From: Isoetes taiwanensis
Taxonomy: Eukaryota; Streptophyta; Lycopodiopsida; Isoetales; Isoetaceae
Direction of reading: 5' to 3'
Assembly (NCBI GenBank): GCA_021234155.1
Contig: JAJEKV010000019.1
Location: 20,235,450 to 20,299,449, forward strand
DNA: 64,000 bases
This document shows positions 46,540-57,607 of the stretch, piece by piece. Each line of letters begins with the position of its first letter. Position 1 is the stretch's first letter. The translations under genes were made by a program, and so were the position numbers. Below the pieces are notes generated by a model, which saw only the letters and a list, made by a program, of their open reading frames with translations, had not been told where the DNA came from and made no database searches.

Positions 46540-47070
46540 GTTACTATTGTGTATCCCTACCTCAAGTTCTATAATAGGAAGTGCTCCATTTATACCTTAG
46601 AAATAGTGTATTGACATTGAAAGTCTTTTTGTGATGGCTTATACTAGAAAATCATTGTAGATAAAAATTGCTTTAAGTTCATATCTCACAATTTTTTTTT
46701 TAAACAATGACTAGGTTCAACCCATGACTGGCTTTGATACCAATTTTGTGACGGTCCTTCGCCCGACACTTGTTGTCACTGAAATACTTAACATAATGCT
46801 CAAGATTCCACGGGTGCAGAACCTACACGTCGTTCCCAAGCCCAAATAATATATTGCGGTCCCCCTAAGCTACGGGTCTCTAGCTCAGGGGAATAACCTT
46901 CATCTAGAAGCAACTCGACGTGACAGCGTCGAGTCCTCACTAGTGAGCTTCATCAGTGCCCACTCACTAGTTTTGCGTGCTTAACACTCGGTGGCCTCGG
47001 TTTCTGCTTATTCTCCCCGGGGAGTTGTGCAAGGTGCAATTAAGCTAGCAACATGATAAAAGATCAAATA
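46540..47070 (-). mobile_element. Minus-strand gypsy 5' LTR end, primer site and leader (host relic)
   Basis: On the minus strand an LTR ends CGTCACA (753-747 within 46.7 kb), followed by AAAT and TGGTATCAAAGC at 46742-46731, a primer site. The leader sequence continues to 46540, where the 35.6-kb element sits. The integrase fragment at 10434-10897, also minus, lies on the other side. Together they look like the two pieces of the older element that was interrupted, although gag to RT is missing. The LTR's far end near 47070 is approximate. Confidence 0.6.
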
Positions 47071-47820
47071 ATTTATTTTTATTTTTTTGAGGAAAAGGAA
47101 GGATTGTATTACTCATAAATTAAAAACATACAAAATAAGGCTCAGAGCCTATATCAAAGAAAATTAAAAAGTAGCAGTAGTTCCAATCAGCCATTTGGCA
47201 CAAAATATAAAGTCTGATCAAGAACCACCTTCACAACCATATACCAGGAGACGAGGGAGTAGAATTCTGGGAAATTGGAAGGGAGGCAACATGAATTGGG
47301 CAAGGAGATAAGTTCAACAGGGAATCCGGGATGGCAGGGAGATCAGGGAAAGAGTGTGTAGCAGTGAGGGGCATTGTGTAGCAGGGGGGGGGGGGCAATC
47401 CAGTTGATCTCAGCCCAGGATGGGATCAGCAGCAACAGCTCGTCAATAGGTACCTGGATAACGTCCAATAAAACACCAGCTGCAGCCTCACATCTACCCT
47501 TGTGGTAATAGTACATGGACCGTAAACAAGAGAATTGTCCTTCAGTGAGAAGCCGATTGTGAGCTCCAATGAACTTATGAAGGATATGAGCATTATATGC
47601 TTCTTTGAGCAAGAATTTTAGCCGAAACGTCGCCCTTACGGCCTGTCTGGGGGTCCCTGAATGGTGAGTAGGGACTAGGATAAATCCCTAAGTTAATAAC
47701 TAGGATGCTTAAATTGATCTTGCAAAAAAAAAAGGGATATTTAGCAAAACTAGAATGATCCTCCATAAACGATTATTGGAGTTTAAGCTAAACCAAAACA
47801 AACTCTAAAAATACTTAAGT
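47071..47820. other. Unassigned, with a minus-strand ORF
   Basis: A minus-strand frame at 47612-47343 (89 codons; CLRSMYYYHKGRCEAAAGVL) has no recognised domain. A run of about 11 G lies at 47385. The GAGGAAAAGGAAGGATTGTA phrase at 47088 resembles LINE-tail flanks, suggesting decayed repeat DNA. Confidence 0.3.
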
Positions 47821-47839
47821 GTTTCTACTTTGCCCAGAT

Positions 47840-47900
47840 TCAAAATTGAATCCAGTCGCCAGCTTGAAAGGCAAAGGCTTTAACCAATAGACCACCAATG
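47840..47900 (-). mobile_element. tRNA-derived SINE head, minus strand
   Basis: On the minus strand, TGGTCTATTGG (47894-47884, A box) and GGATTCAATTTT (47853-47842, degenerate B box) enclose a tRNA-like interval. The TGGTGGTCTATTGGTTAAAG context is typical of tRNA-derived sequence. The weak B box means it is old. Confidence 0.5.
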
Positions 47901-49218
47901 CAATGGTTAAAATAATTTTTCATTTAACCTTATAAGTGATATAAGGAATTCACACCCTAACCAGGACTGTTTTACCCCTAAAATTCTGCCGACCATCAAT
48001 TTGGGCTTCGGCCAGAGCTATAGATGACCCGATCAAGCTGTTCCAGCAGAGAAGAGGCAGGATTGATCTTAGATACATGCAAATGCAAGCTAAGACCTTC
48101 TCTTCGACTTGTGTATGCTTTATACCAAAAGAAAGGAGAAAGAACGAAAGGGCATCTGGAAGGAAACTTTGTGTATTTGTTGGTGTGCTATAGCAGCCGA
48201 TTCATCCCTGTGTTGCTATGTAGGAGCAACAGAAAGTGAACCTAGAGAGAAGGACAAGTCTCATTCATCTGTGGGCGGTTGATTCAACCTCCCACGGGTG
48301 AAAAACAAAATCGGATTCACATCCGCAGATTTCATAGCAGAGTTTGGGTTGTTGTAACGAACTCAGAGGTATAGATTATTATCAAGAGCATGTTCTTTAA
48401 ACTATATTATAGAGCAATCCTTCCACTTCTTTTATATCTTTCTACTAGACCAGAGCGATTACTTCTTTTTAAGCATAGAATAGTGTCTTCCCTCTAAATT
48501 GCTTCTTCAAATCACTAATGTTGGACCCTCTCTCCTCTAGCTTCTACGTTTCTGCCCTCTAACTACTTGCATTTGTCTCCTCTTCGCCACCTCATCCCCT
48601 TTTGCCATCTCAATATATTCTCTCTCTTATATTTTATTGAAGTTAGGTAAATTTTATCACATCACATTAGGGCATAAGATTAGATAATCATAGACCATTG
48701 GGACTCTAGGATCTTGATGGGTGGCAAACACTCCCATTCCTATGGTTGTGGTCTGTTAGTACTAACTTACATCTCTAGAGATTTCCTTTAACCTAGGTTT
48801 CTATGCCAGATGACAAAAAGCCAGACAAAGAAAAGACCAAAAACTCCCGGGTTACATTGTGTTAAGGCGGATAACACCTTAGAACTCGGGTGTTATGCCA
48901 CATGCCCCTCGGTTGTGTAAGAAGGCATAATTTTCTCGATTGTTATAATAGGGCATAACACTGAAGTTCCAGCCTCAATTGCCTAAAAAGATATAATAGA
49001 GCATACGCCTGGGTTTCAGGGTGTTATCCCTCCAATTCAAATGTGTTTGCCTCTGTCTTACATGAAGCTGCTCATTCAACTCGGGGTGGATTTAAAAGTT
49101 ACTTTGAGCTGCTTTATTCCTTGCAATGTATCTTCCAATAGCCCCTTGCTCTTGATAAAATTCTACATATCACCTAAAAATGTCAAGAATGAAGAAACCA
49201 AAAAGGGATTCCGTATAA
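47901..49218. other. No supported gene
   Basis: Short ORFs only. A few GTGTTATGCC/GGCATAACAC phrases recur in both orientations between 48850 and 49030. Confidence 0.4.
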
Positions 49219-49322
49219 GGGAATGTTCACTTATGTGATATTCCTGGCATGGAAACCATGCCGATGCCGTTAGGCGGAGGCATGGTTGACATGCCAGGAA
49301 TGTCACATAAGTGAACATTCCC
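49219..49322. repeat. 104-bp near-perfect foldback
   Basis: Arms of 33 bases, 49219-49251 and 49290-49322, pair with a single mismatch. Each contains GGAATGTTCACTTATGTGA. An inner pair AACCATGCC/GGCATGGTT extends the stem around a loop of about 16 bases. The length and shape fit a foldback miniature transposon or a small-RNA hairpin precursor. Confidence 0.9.
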
Positions 49323-49333
49323 GTTACGTGGAA

Positions 49334-49819
49334 ACCAAATAGAAAATATTCTGCGCAGAGCTCTTACCTTCTTTTTCGATCCCACTTCAGCTTTGATGAT
49401 GGCTTCATCGGCTTCTGCCCATCGGCTTCAGCTCTGGCGATAGTTTGGAGGCGCAGGTGTGCTCATTTCTTGCTAAGATCTGCTAAGATCTTGCTAAAAA
49501 CAAGGTTTTCCAGAGTTCTTGAGCTGTTGGAGTCGGATCTTGACATGTAACAGAGACTTAGCTGCCAGTTCTTGAGCTGTCGGAGTCGGATCTTGACATG
49601 TAACAGGGACTTAGCTGCCGGATCTTGAGTTGCTGCAGGGCAAGGCGCGGCAGGGCAAGAAAGGGCAGAATGTAACCTAAATTGCAAAGAAGAGCAGAAT
49701 GTTACGGAATGCCACGTAAATCCAGAATGTTGACTAGAATGTTAAGTAAACATAGATTGCGAGATTGAATTTTTGCCACGTGGCTAACACTCATTGGACG
49801 AGAATATTTTCTATTTGGT
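49334..49819. mobile_element. Miniature element with 19-bp perfect inverted ends
   Basis: ACCAAATAGAAAATATTCT at 49334-49352 is perfectly inverted at 49801-49819. The 486-bp interval contains no transposase but has an internal direct duplication: GTTCTTGAGCTGT followed by GGAGTCGGATCTTGACATGT at about 49517 and 49571. It immediately follows the foldback and ends about 155 bases before the ATG of the next gene, so it may sit in that gene's promoter. Confidence 0.7.
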
Positions 49820-49913
49820 TTTTACGGTTCACTAGAAAAAGAAAATATGCGAAAAAGAATGGTATGTTTTAGGGTTCCCCAAAAGATGGATACGCACATA
49901 CGGGTTGTTACAT

Positions 49914-49924
49914 ATATATAATAG
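49914..49924 (+). promoter_or_regulatory. TATA-like box of the zinc-knuckle gene
   Basis: TATATATAATA lies about 55-60 bases upstream of the ATG at 49977. It is the best TATA match in the short interval between the miniature element and the gene. Confidence 0.45.
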
Positions 49925-49976
49925 TATACGCTGTCTATTTGCGGTGCTAGATCCGGTAAAGCTGGCATCTGGTGGT

Positions 49977-51780
49977 ATGAGTTATGCAGGAGCAGCGGGA
50001 GACAACGGGCCTCGGCCTCCACCATCTAAGCCCAAGGTAATTTGCAGACTTTTCCTTTTCAATATTTCGAACATTTTTTAGATTAATTTTACGTTTTCCG
50101 TTCTAAATTTAAACAAGGAAATCTTAAGTCGCCTATATGTTTGTGTTCATACATTCTTGCGGTTGATCATTTTCTTGATGCCTTTCTGGGAAGGCTCCAG
50201 GATTTTTATGAGTGCTTTTATAAGTGTTTATGTTGAGGATTAATATAGCGTTTTATTTCATCTACCATGAAATCTGCAGTCAAGCCCTTTTGGTGATGCC
50301 CGGCCAAGGGAGCAAGTCATTGCCGAACGTGAAGGAAAGAAGGAAACTGAAGTCTTGCTAGAACAGGCACAAAAAGAATGGAAACCTAGCGTACGTTCAT
50401 CCTTTATACTACGTTCTTTGTGTTCTTTTTTTCTAGCAAACAACATGGCTCTGGTAGTTTAGTGTGTATGTTCAGTTTGTTGAGTAAGCATGCTGAGTTG
50501 TCACATTATATGCCCAAGCAGTCAATCAACAGTTCGGTATAGATACATATTATATGTCCAAGCAGTCAATTCACAGTTGGGTATAGATGTGTTTTTATTT
50601 GAAGTTATTTCATGGATAGCTGGAAAGCGAGATTTTAACATGATCATATCACTGAAAAGATACCATTGTGATCCTTTCAGTATATTTTGGGGACTAGATA
50701 TCAGGCATGCTGCTGTCATGGCATATGTTTTGAAGGGTGGCACTTTATGTCACACGCATGCCTACTTTTATACATGATTTGTGTTAACATGTTTTATATG
50801 TGTGTGTTTGCTTCTGTATTCATACATGTCTAGTTATGATGTTATTTATATAGCACGTAATCAGGTGCTTCTATTGTAGGAAAATGTTTGTCACTTTGTT
50901 TATAGATCTTATTTTGAGCAAATGTCGAGGAGGAGTCCTATAAGTCAATGAAATTCTTATTGCGGTGCAGGTTCAGTTGACTGAACAACAATATGAAGAA
51001 AAAAAGGCAGTGGAAGCGGAGCTTGCCTATGCAAGGCATGAACTGGAGAAGGAGCAAGACCCCGGTAAACTACAGATTCTGAAGGAGGAAGTGATAAACC
51101 AGGAGAGAAAGCTTGCAACTCTGCTGGCAACTTTTGAGGTATTTGCTGGAACGTAAATTTAGAGGAAGTTATGTTCTGAGCTAGTACGAATTGATCTATG
51201 CAGAAAATAGCGATTCAACCAAAAGCTGGAGCTCCAAGACGCCCTACATATGATAGGAGAAGAGAAGGAGATTATCCTGCAGCACAAGCAGAATATGGTG
51301 ATCAGCGAGATGGGTATGGTAGTTTTGGGAGAGGTCGGTCTCGTGAAAGTAGTGATGGCAGGGGTGGATCATATGGTGATGCATGGGGAGGAAGTGGTGG
51401 ACGAGGGAGGTCGAGTCAAAGTGAGTGCTACACATGTGGAGAGGTACTTTGGTTGATCCAGCTGCTCATCATTATTTTATTTGCTAGTTATAATTATTTA
51501 CACATTATCTGTTTGTGATCAGCTTGGTCACTTCTCGCGCGATTGTCCAAACCGCACAGGAAGGTATGGTGGAAGTGGAGGAGGTGGTGGTGGTGGAAGG
51601 GGTCAGCAATGCTATTCTTGTGGTCAAATTGGACATATTTCTCGAGAATGTCCTTATGGTGGCACAGCAGGAGGCTATGGAGGAAGCTATTCGCGAGCCT
51701 ATGAAGGGGGTGCTCAGTATGGCTATGATGATCAACATGGTCGGGAAGGAGGAGGATCTTATAATGTAGGGCCACACTGA
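49977..51780 (+). CDS. eIF4B-like, glycine-rich double zinc-knuckle RNA-binding protein
   Basis: Five exons join in frame: 49977-50036, 50280-50390, 50971-51138, 51204-51443, 51523-51780, all with GT-AG borders, giving 278 residues. The N-terminus (MSYAGAAGDNGPRPPPSKPK) is followed by SPFGDARPRE at residues 22-31, a motif shared with plant eIF4B, then an acidic/basic helical stretch (about 50-115) likely to be coiled coil. An Arg/Gly/Ser-rich segment and two CX2CX4HX4C knuckles follow, at 188-201 and 222-235, separated by poly-Gly. Intron 4 splits knuckle 1. The C-terminus is Gly/Tyr-rich. The protein probably binds single-stranded nucleic acid and may act in translation or RNA metabolism (inferred). 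Intron 2 holds a 44-bp tandem duplication (about 50511-50597). It appears intact. Confidence 0.85.
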
Positions 51781-52397
51781 CTGCCTAGTTTGTTTTAGCT
51801 GCTGACATGTACAAAGAACAACTGTTGCAGTTTTGTAGTAATCAGCATCCGTTCTTTTTTGTACATTATCAAATGGTTGCGGGCTGGTTCAGTTTTATTT
51901 GCCTGGAAAACTGTATATTTCATGTGTAAATGCAAATCTTACGGCTTCATATTAAAGTTGAACAGCTGAAAATTGCTCTCTTTACATGGATGAAAGCCCT
52001 CATCTTGTGACCAGAAAGAGGACACATACATGAAGTATAAGATAGAGAACTAATCAGAAACCCAAGCTTGAAAAGAAGCCAGACAACATTCTCTCTACAA
52101 TTTGATTCAAGTGTACAGATAATGAAGGCATGCTGGTGTTCCAATTCTTATTTGCGATTAACTAAACTGTACCGAGCACCAAGTTTATGTAAGAATGGTT
52201 TTCATGTGCACCTTGTTCTAGACTACCATTGAAATTTGTAGCATGTTTGGTTGCAACGCTATGTATTGTGCTGGAGACGAAATTTATCAGGTGCGTGGGA
52301 AAGAGAAAAAACCCCATTTAAGCACTAGGTAAAACAAGGGAAAAATTCCCAAATCAAAAAACCTTGAATAGAATGCTCCAACCTTAAACTGGAGATA
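51781..52397. other. Convergent 3' intergenic region
   Basis: The 3' UTRs of the plus-strand zinc-knuckle gene and the minus-strand membrane-protein gene meet here. TATTAAAG near 51950 is a possible near-upstream polyadenylation element. No other gene is seen. Confidence 0.45.
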
Positions 52398-52796
52398 TCA
52401 TCTATCGAAAGACTGAGCAGCCCTATTTTGCATGGGGCCACGCATAATCGGAATATCATAAACAGCGCCTGAACTGACAAAGAGGTAGATGTAAGCCGTA
52501 ACAAAGAACCCTAAGCTTCCCATCAACACGGCAAACCATAATTTTCCACGGAATACTTTTCCAGCAGCTTTCTCGAATGCAGAACTCTGAATCTGTTCTT
52601 GTTCACTGTCATTCTGGTTTTTGAGGCATCTAATCCTTCCAAAGCCCACACCTTTGTGCTGCGCTGCAAAGGGGAAGGCCAAAGACGTCGATTGCCATAG
52701 CTGCACAGGGCTCGAGCTTTTTGGCACAATGGCAACTGTGGAGATAAGAAGCGCCTTCATCTTGTCCTCTCCTCTCCTCAAATAATCCTTGTCCAT
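52398..52796 (-). CDS. Small probable plastid-targeted single-pass membrane protein
   Basis: A single-exon frame of 132 codons starts at the ATG at 52796 (good context, A at -3 and G at +4). A second ATG at 52760 (MKALLISTVAIVPKSSSPVQ) would give 120 residues and a more typical transit peptide rich in Ser/Ala/hydroxylated residues without acids. A polar linker leads to one hydrophobic helix (LWFAVLMGSLGFFVTAYIYL) and a short tail DIPIMRGPMQNRAAQSFDR. A role in thylakoid or envelope membranes is inferred only from this layout. I do not recognise the family. No frame damage is seen. Confidence 0.6.
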   Translation of the reverse strand: MDKDYLRRGEDKMKALLISTVAIVPKSSSPVQLWQSTSLAFPFAAQHKGVGFGRIRCLKNQNDSEQEQIQSSAFEKAAGKVFRGKLWFAVLMGSLGFFVTAYIYLFVSSGAVYDIPIMRGPMQNRAAQSFDR

Positions 52797-53127
52797 GTAA
52801 AAGTAGTTCACGCCCACTTATTCTCTTAGGTTGAGACTAAAAGTTACAAGGTAAAAGTCACGAAGTTAAAACAGACAATATTACAGGCAATTAATAGCAA
52901 TGGATTGTTGTGAGGAACGACACGTTTACTAGATTGATAAATTGTGTAAGTTCCACAAAAATATATTGTAATAATAGATGTACCCGAACTCAATAAAGGG
53001 CTTATACATGGAACCACTGCTCACAAGTAAAGTTACATAATGGTACAAACTGCTAACGTTCCACTGAGAACAGAAATTAAGAATCTGCGTGTAAATGGTG
53101 TTTGTTGTTTCGTACTAAAATACATCA
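52797..53127. other. Spacer between two minus-strand genes
   Basis: About 330 bases, AT-rich, containing the promoter of the small membrane-protein gene and the 3' UTR of the upstream gene. No clear TATA box was identified. Confidence 0.4.
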
Positions 53128-55375
53128 CTAGATTCCAAATCTTTTTGTTCCACACTCGGAACAGAATTTTGAGGTTTCCCGTAAGTATGGAGCACCACAT
53201 TCGTCACAGAACTTGGCAGGACTTGCAGGCTATGAAGAAAAATGAAATGATGTAGGTAAAAGAAATAAATTAAACATTTGCCACTGCACTGCACATTTAA
53301 ACAACTCACCGTCACAACAAGCATTCCAATTCCAGAATGAAGGCCAGGGGAATGCATCTCACGTCCAACATGAGGTGGAGTATGTGGAGCATGTTGCATA
53401 TGTAGAGCATGTGGCATGTGGGGAGCATGCTGCATATGCTGCCCATGGAGTGTATGAGGAATGCGCAAACTTTGTTGAGATTGATGCGACACGTGATGGT
53501 GCTCCTGTTGATGTTGGGGCTATGATACAAACCAAATAAAATGCAATGAGAAAAATCTTAAAATGAAAAGATCAGTCACTCTCGCATAATCTGTCGTTGT
53601 TAGGGAACATACTGGTGAATGTGATATGTTGGTTGGTTCTGCTCCTTGAAAGTGCTATGAGCCAAAAGCAAAAGTTAGAAAAACCTGGATGTAACGTGTA
53701 AAAGAAAAAAAGATATTCTATTATTTGCTTTCAGAATGTTCTAACAAAGGGGGAACTGAAGAACATAAACTATCAAATATTTTTTCAATTTCATAGCCTG
53801 AGTATCTCCTAAAACTTAGTTTCTAAAAATTAGAAAGCAATGCCCCAAGATTTTATTTATCTGAGAGAAGCTACCCATATCCATTACTGCAATAGCAAAA
53901 AATAGTTAAAACGTTACCGGGATCATTTGCACTGGAGCTATGTTATGTGGAGGTGTGCGCCGGTGTTTAATTCTAGGTGAATAAAATTTATAATCTCTTT
54001 CAGATATTGCAGCATCATGCCGCCCTGTTAATCTTTTAAACCTGTAAGTAGATGCATACGGATTTTATAGGTGTTTACGATTGAAACGTGAAAAAAGAAA
54101 AAAAAGCCCCATTAAAAAAAGAGAAATACCACTCCGCATCTTCTGGGGACAAAGGTGGTCGTTCAACAAGCTCCAAGCCATGAACTACTACAAATCGAAC
54201 ACGCTTTTCATCTCCTGTTACTAGCTGAGGAAATCTCGTTCTAGCCTCTAAAGCAGATGCCATCTCTCTCCTCCTGTAAGTTACAGGGGTACCTGCATGC
54301 ATAAGTACCTATTATCAAAATGCATTCTGTATATGTTATCATAAAAAAAATTTAAGCTATCATCAACAAGAAACTGGACAAGACTACCACCATCACTGAA
54401 AAGACACAAAACCCATGTTTTGAAATACATAAATAAAATTTTCTCCCCTATTTTAGTACATTAAACACTACCTGATTTTGGGTAATGCTTTACTAGCTTT
54501 CTATACAATCCACCAGAAGCTTCAAGTGCCACCCCCATGGTCTTTTCATGGATGCCGTCAATACTTGCTAGACGCACATTAATTTCATTTACCAGAGTCT
54601 CATACAAATTGGCAACAAATGTCAATGGTAACAGGTACTTTGGATCCCCTTCAAATTGAGTCTCAATTGGCTTTCGTTTGTTTTCCCTCTCTTTACAAGA
54701 AGCGCCATCATAACTGGATTCTGAAGAATCTGAAACTGGCACAACATGTGGTTGGATAAAGTTTTCAATTATAAGCTTCAAGAATCTGGCTCTCGAAGTC
54801 TCAATTGGATTCACATCTGCCATGCAAAGAACGTTATAGTTAGAAAGAAGCAAAAAGGATAATGAATGGAAACTGATCATACTAGTTATTAAAATGTTGT
54901 GTCACACCCACCAGATGTTATCAAGTAATTTATGTTGCATTAAAATCTAATCATCACACTTTTCCCCAATTCAACAAAAGTCACACCTTCATACGTAAGC
55001 ATGCCATAAGGGGAGCCTGGGACTTCTTCACCCTCAAGATGCAAAGACTCATTGTTTTCAACTCCAACAGCTTGCAACTGTAGAGAATTTCCATAAGACT
55101 GCATATCACACTAACAATGGTTAATAAAATGCAGAAATCATTAAATGATTTATACATGGACAAAGTCATCTTGGCAAGGGTTTAATTCGTACTCCAGAGT
55201 TTGAATCATCTTCATTGAGGCTATCGGCAGTACCATCCTCTCTGTCTGCATCATCAATTCCTTCACCATCTCCATTTCTTGAATCCACTGTATTCAAATC
55301 GTGAAGGGTGCTTCCGACCAAAGGATTTCCACCATTCAAATTGTAATGAAAGCCAGGTGGGAGCCTCCCTGCCAT
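53128..55375 (-). CDS. At2g02148-like protein with C-terminal zinc ribbon
   Basis: Eight exons on the minus strand splice in frame with GT-AG borders: 55375-55193, 55098-54987, 54816-54472, 54292-54130, 54041-53918, 53654-53613, 53519-53310, 53229-53128, giving 426 residues. The protein has the conserved start (HYNLNGGNPLVGSTLHDLNT), a central block with VNPIETSRARFLKLIIENF and LPLTFVANLYETLVNEINVR, and GGLYRKLVKHYPKSG. Next comes RRREMASALEARTRFPQL, then KRLTGRHDAAISERDYKFYS. A His/Met/Gln/Pro-rich stretch lies at residues 324-380, and a final zinc ribbon is CX2C-X11-CX2C at residues 401-419 (FCDECGAPYLRETSKFCSEC). This architecture is that of the plant family represented by Arabidopsis At2g02148, whose molecular role is not established to my knowledge. 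It appears intact. Confidence 0.87.
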
Positions 55376-55990
55376 TCCAGCATTTCGTGGATAACATCGG
55401 ATAGTGTAAGGGCAACCCTCGTTTGATGCCAGTGGGGCTGACTGGACTGTGAGTAATGTTTGTGGGAAAGTAGCCAGATTGTGGTCAAAATAAATAAATT
55501 GATTGGGATGTAGAAGTACAGAGAGATGCTTCAGTAAGTGTATCCACGAAGGACTGCATTGTTAAAGCCCTAACTTCCTTCTCGGTTAACTGGCTAATCC
55601 CAAGCCTTCTAAAGTAGCTCAAAACTTTGAAAAGCATGGAAAAGATAAAATTGAACCATCCATGACAGTGTTAATCTCAAATTTGAACCCAAACTGGAAA
55701 TAGAATCATTCCAGTGCGCCTCCAGAAAGCATGACAAGCCTTCATATACCGGCAAATCCAATCAAACTAAGGAGAGAGACAATTTATCCATCCCAGTATT
55801 AATGGATTAAAATGGACTGAAGCAGTTGAGCTAAACCTAACACGGTGTTTCCAAAATTTACAAGAAATAGGGGGATCAACAAGCCCAACACCTGAATTTG
55901 GTGGCTGCCGAATTTTGAATTTGAAAGATGGAAAGCAGAAGCGGAGAAAAGGGGGTCACCGTCGGTGCGAGCTTGGGCCTCCGAACCTGT
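55376..55990. other. 5' leader/promoter region of the zinc-ribbon gene
   Basis: A 5' UTR or upstream exon-intron sequence on the minus strand is likely but no unique model is supported. No recognisable repeat or gene. Confidence 0.4.
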
Positions 55991-56130
55991 TGTCTATGTG
56001 CCTTTTTTTTTCTTCCTTGGGTGAACCTTTTACCTTATTTTTATTTAGAACTGCCGAATTTTCGAAATAGGCCTAGTTCATAAGGTGAATATTTTTGGTT
56101 TGCCCCCAAAGGGCAAACCCTCCCTCATGT
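55991..56130. repeat. 140-bp direct repeat, left copy
   Basis: Begins TGTCTATGTGCC followed by a T run, and ends CCTCCCTCATGT. It matches 57917-58055 with a handful of substitutions. The pair encloses the duplicated gene unit. Confidence 0.9.
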
Positions 56131-56460
56131 AAACTTTGGTCAGTTTGTAGCAAACTTTGGTCAGTTTGAAGCAAACTTTGGTCAGTTTATAGCTGATGAG
56201 TCTTGTAGCAGAGGATTAGGTGATTTTGAGTCATAAATGGTGTCCGAGTTTGGGGAGGATGCCATAGCAAAATATATGGAAGATATAGCTGCATCTGGAA
56301 TGCTTGAGGCAGTTCCTGTGCCAGCAAATCCTACTGTTCTCTCTAATGGTTCTCGAGTTCCTTTTGTTGAGCTTGATGAGGAGCTCCAAAGGGAAGTGGA
56401 AGCTGGCGGTATTTCTAAGTCTGCTGCAAAGCTGTTATGGGCCAGAAAACGTTTTGATTA
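56131..56460 (+). pseudogene. Truncated 3' copy of the unrecognised gene
   Basis: Opens with three tandem 21-base units (CAAACTTTGGTCAGTTTGTAG-like), then follows the second exon of the gene at 56854-57607 with about 1160-base offset. It ends in the longer natural C-terminus AKLLWARKRFD plus TAA. A GAA-to-TAA change (TCATAAATG at 56233) breaks the frame relative to the full copy. The first exon is absent. It is a partial tandem duplicate. Confidence 0.8.
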
Positions 56461-56853
56461 AATCAATGGAACTATGATCTCAACAAATTGTAATGTGTGA
56501 TTCTGAGGTAATTGAATCAATTAGTTACTGTTAGTAATAAATAGTCTTAATAGTAAATAGTGAGTGATAGAATGTCGACTAAAATAGAATGTTGAGCAGA
56601 ATGTCCCCTAAAATAGAATGTTGGACAGAATGTCGCCTAAAATAACAATGTGAATAAAGAGAGCAACATTCACGAAAAGAATACATGACACGTGGCAAGT
56701 TACGATTGGCTCAAACGTCAGAAAGTAGTCTAGGCAACATTTACGTGTAAGTCTTGCTGCAGGTGCAGATTTTCTTTGAAAATGTTGTAGGATGTCGCCT
56801 AATATCTTTATTTCTCTGTCTCAGGCACCTTTTCTTGATTCTTGGGAGGTGCG
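56461..56853. other. Duplicated 3' flank with AGAATGTC-type repeats and promoter region
   Basis: Contains several AGAATGTCGNCTAAAATA phrases and an ACACGTGGCAAGTTACGATT segment. All are repeated downstream at 57700-57915. It also serves as the upstream region of the next gene. Confidence 0.55.
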
Positions 56854-57607
56854 ATGGAAAGCAGACGAAGAATGCTTTGGTTTTTAGTGTTTTTTAGTTT
56901 GAATCTCGGTGTGATTCTAAGTTATGCTAGGTTGAAGTGTTTAGGCATGGATTCGGCTCCTACTTTTGAGCTGGACAGTCTTGAAGGCAATGAATCCGAA
57001 GTTATGAAGGATATCAGTAATCTTTGTGAAGATTCTGAAGTGGATAATACAAATGGAGTTATTTCTTTGATCGATGAGCAGGTTATCAATATACAAAGTT
57101 ATAATGATATTGATGAAAACTTCAATGCTTTGTCAAAGAAAAGTAAGTTGATCAAGAACGTGTATCTTCTTGAAAAGGACGCTCCAAAGAAAGGTACATT
57201 GCATTTTCATAGTTTGCTTATAGGTTTTATTGTGTAAAGTTTTTAAAGCTTCTGCATGTTTTGTTCTTGCAGAGATTACTAACATTTTGCAGAATTTTGT
57301 GGGACATACAAAAGGAAAGAAAAAAGATGAAGCAAACTTTGATCAGTTTGTAGCTGATGAGTCTTGTAGCAGAGGATTAGGTGATTTTGAGTCAGAAATG
57401 GTGTCCGAGTTTGGGGAGGATGCCATAGCAAAATATATGAAAGATATAGCTGCATCTGGAATGCTTGAGGCAGTTCCTGTGCCTGCAAATCCTATTGTTC
57501 TCTCTAATGGTTTTCGAGTTCCTTTTGTTGAGCTTGATGAGGAGCTCCAAAGGGAAGTGGAAGCTGATGGTATTTCTAAGTCTGCTGCAAAGCTGTTATG
57601 GGCCTGA
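56854..57607 (+). CDS. Unrecognised two-exon gene, C-terminally truncated
   Basis: Exons 56854-57193 and 57273-57607 join in phase 1 (GT-AG) to give 224 residues. The N-terminus has a hydrophobic stretch LWFLVFFSLNLGVILSYARL (signal peptide or membrane anchor), then an acidic region. The C-terminal domain reads SEFGEDAIAKYMKDIAASGM, then VPFVELDEELQREVEADGIS. Against the partial copy upstream, an AGA-to-TGA change removes the last five residues. I do not know the family. A membrane or secreted location is inferred from the N-terminus only. It may be a pseudogene, since the terminal change was evidently tolerated and the sister copy is broken. Confidence 0.6.

Noticed and set aside
51244-51777. 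His/Ser-rich minus-strand ORFs opposite the zinc-knuckle gene
   Set aside because: They are shadows of the Gly-rich coding exons on the plus strand.
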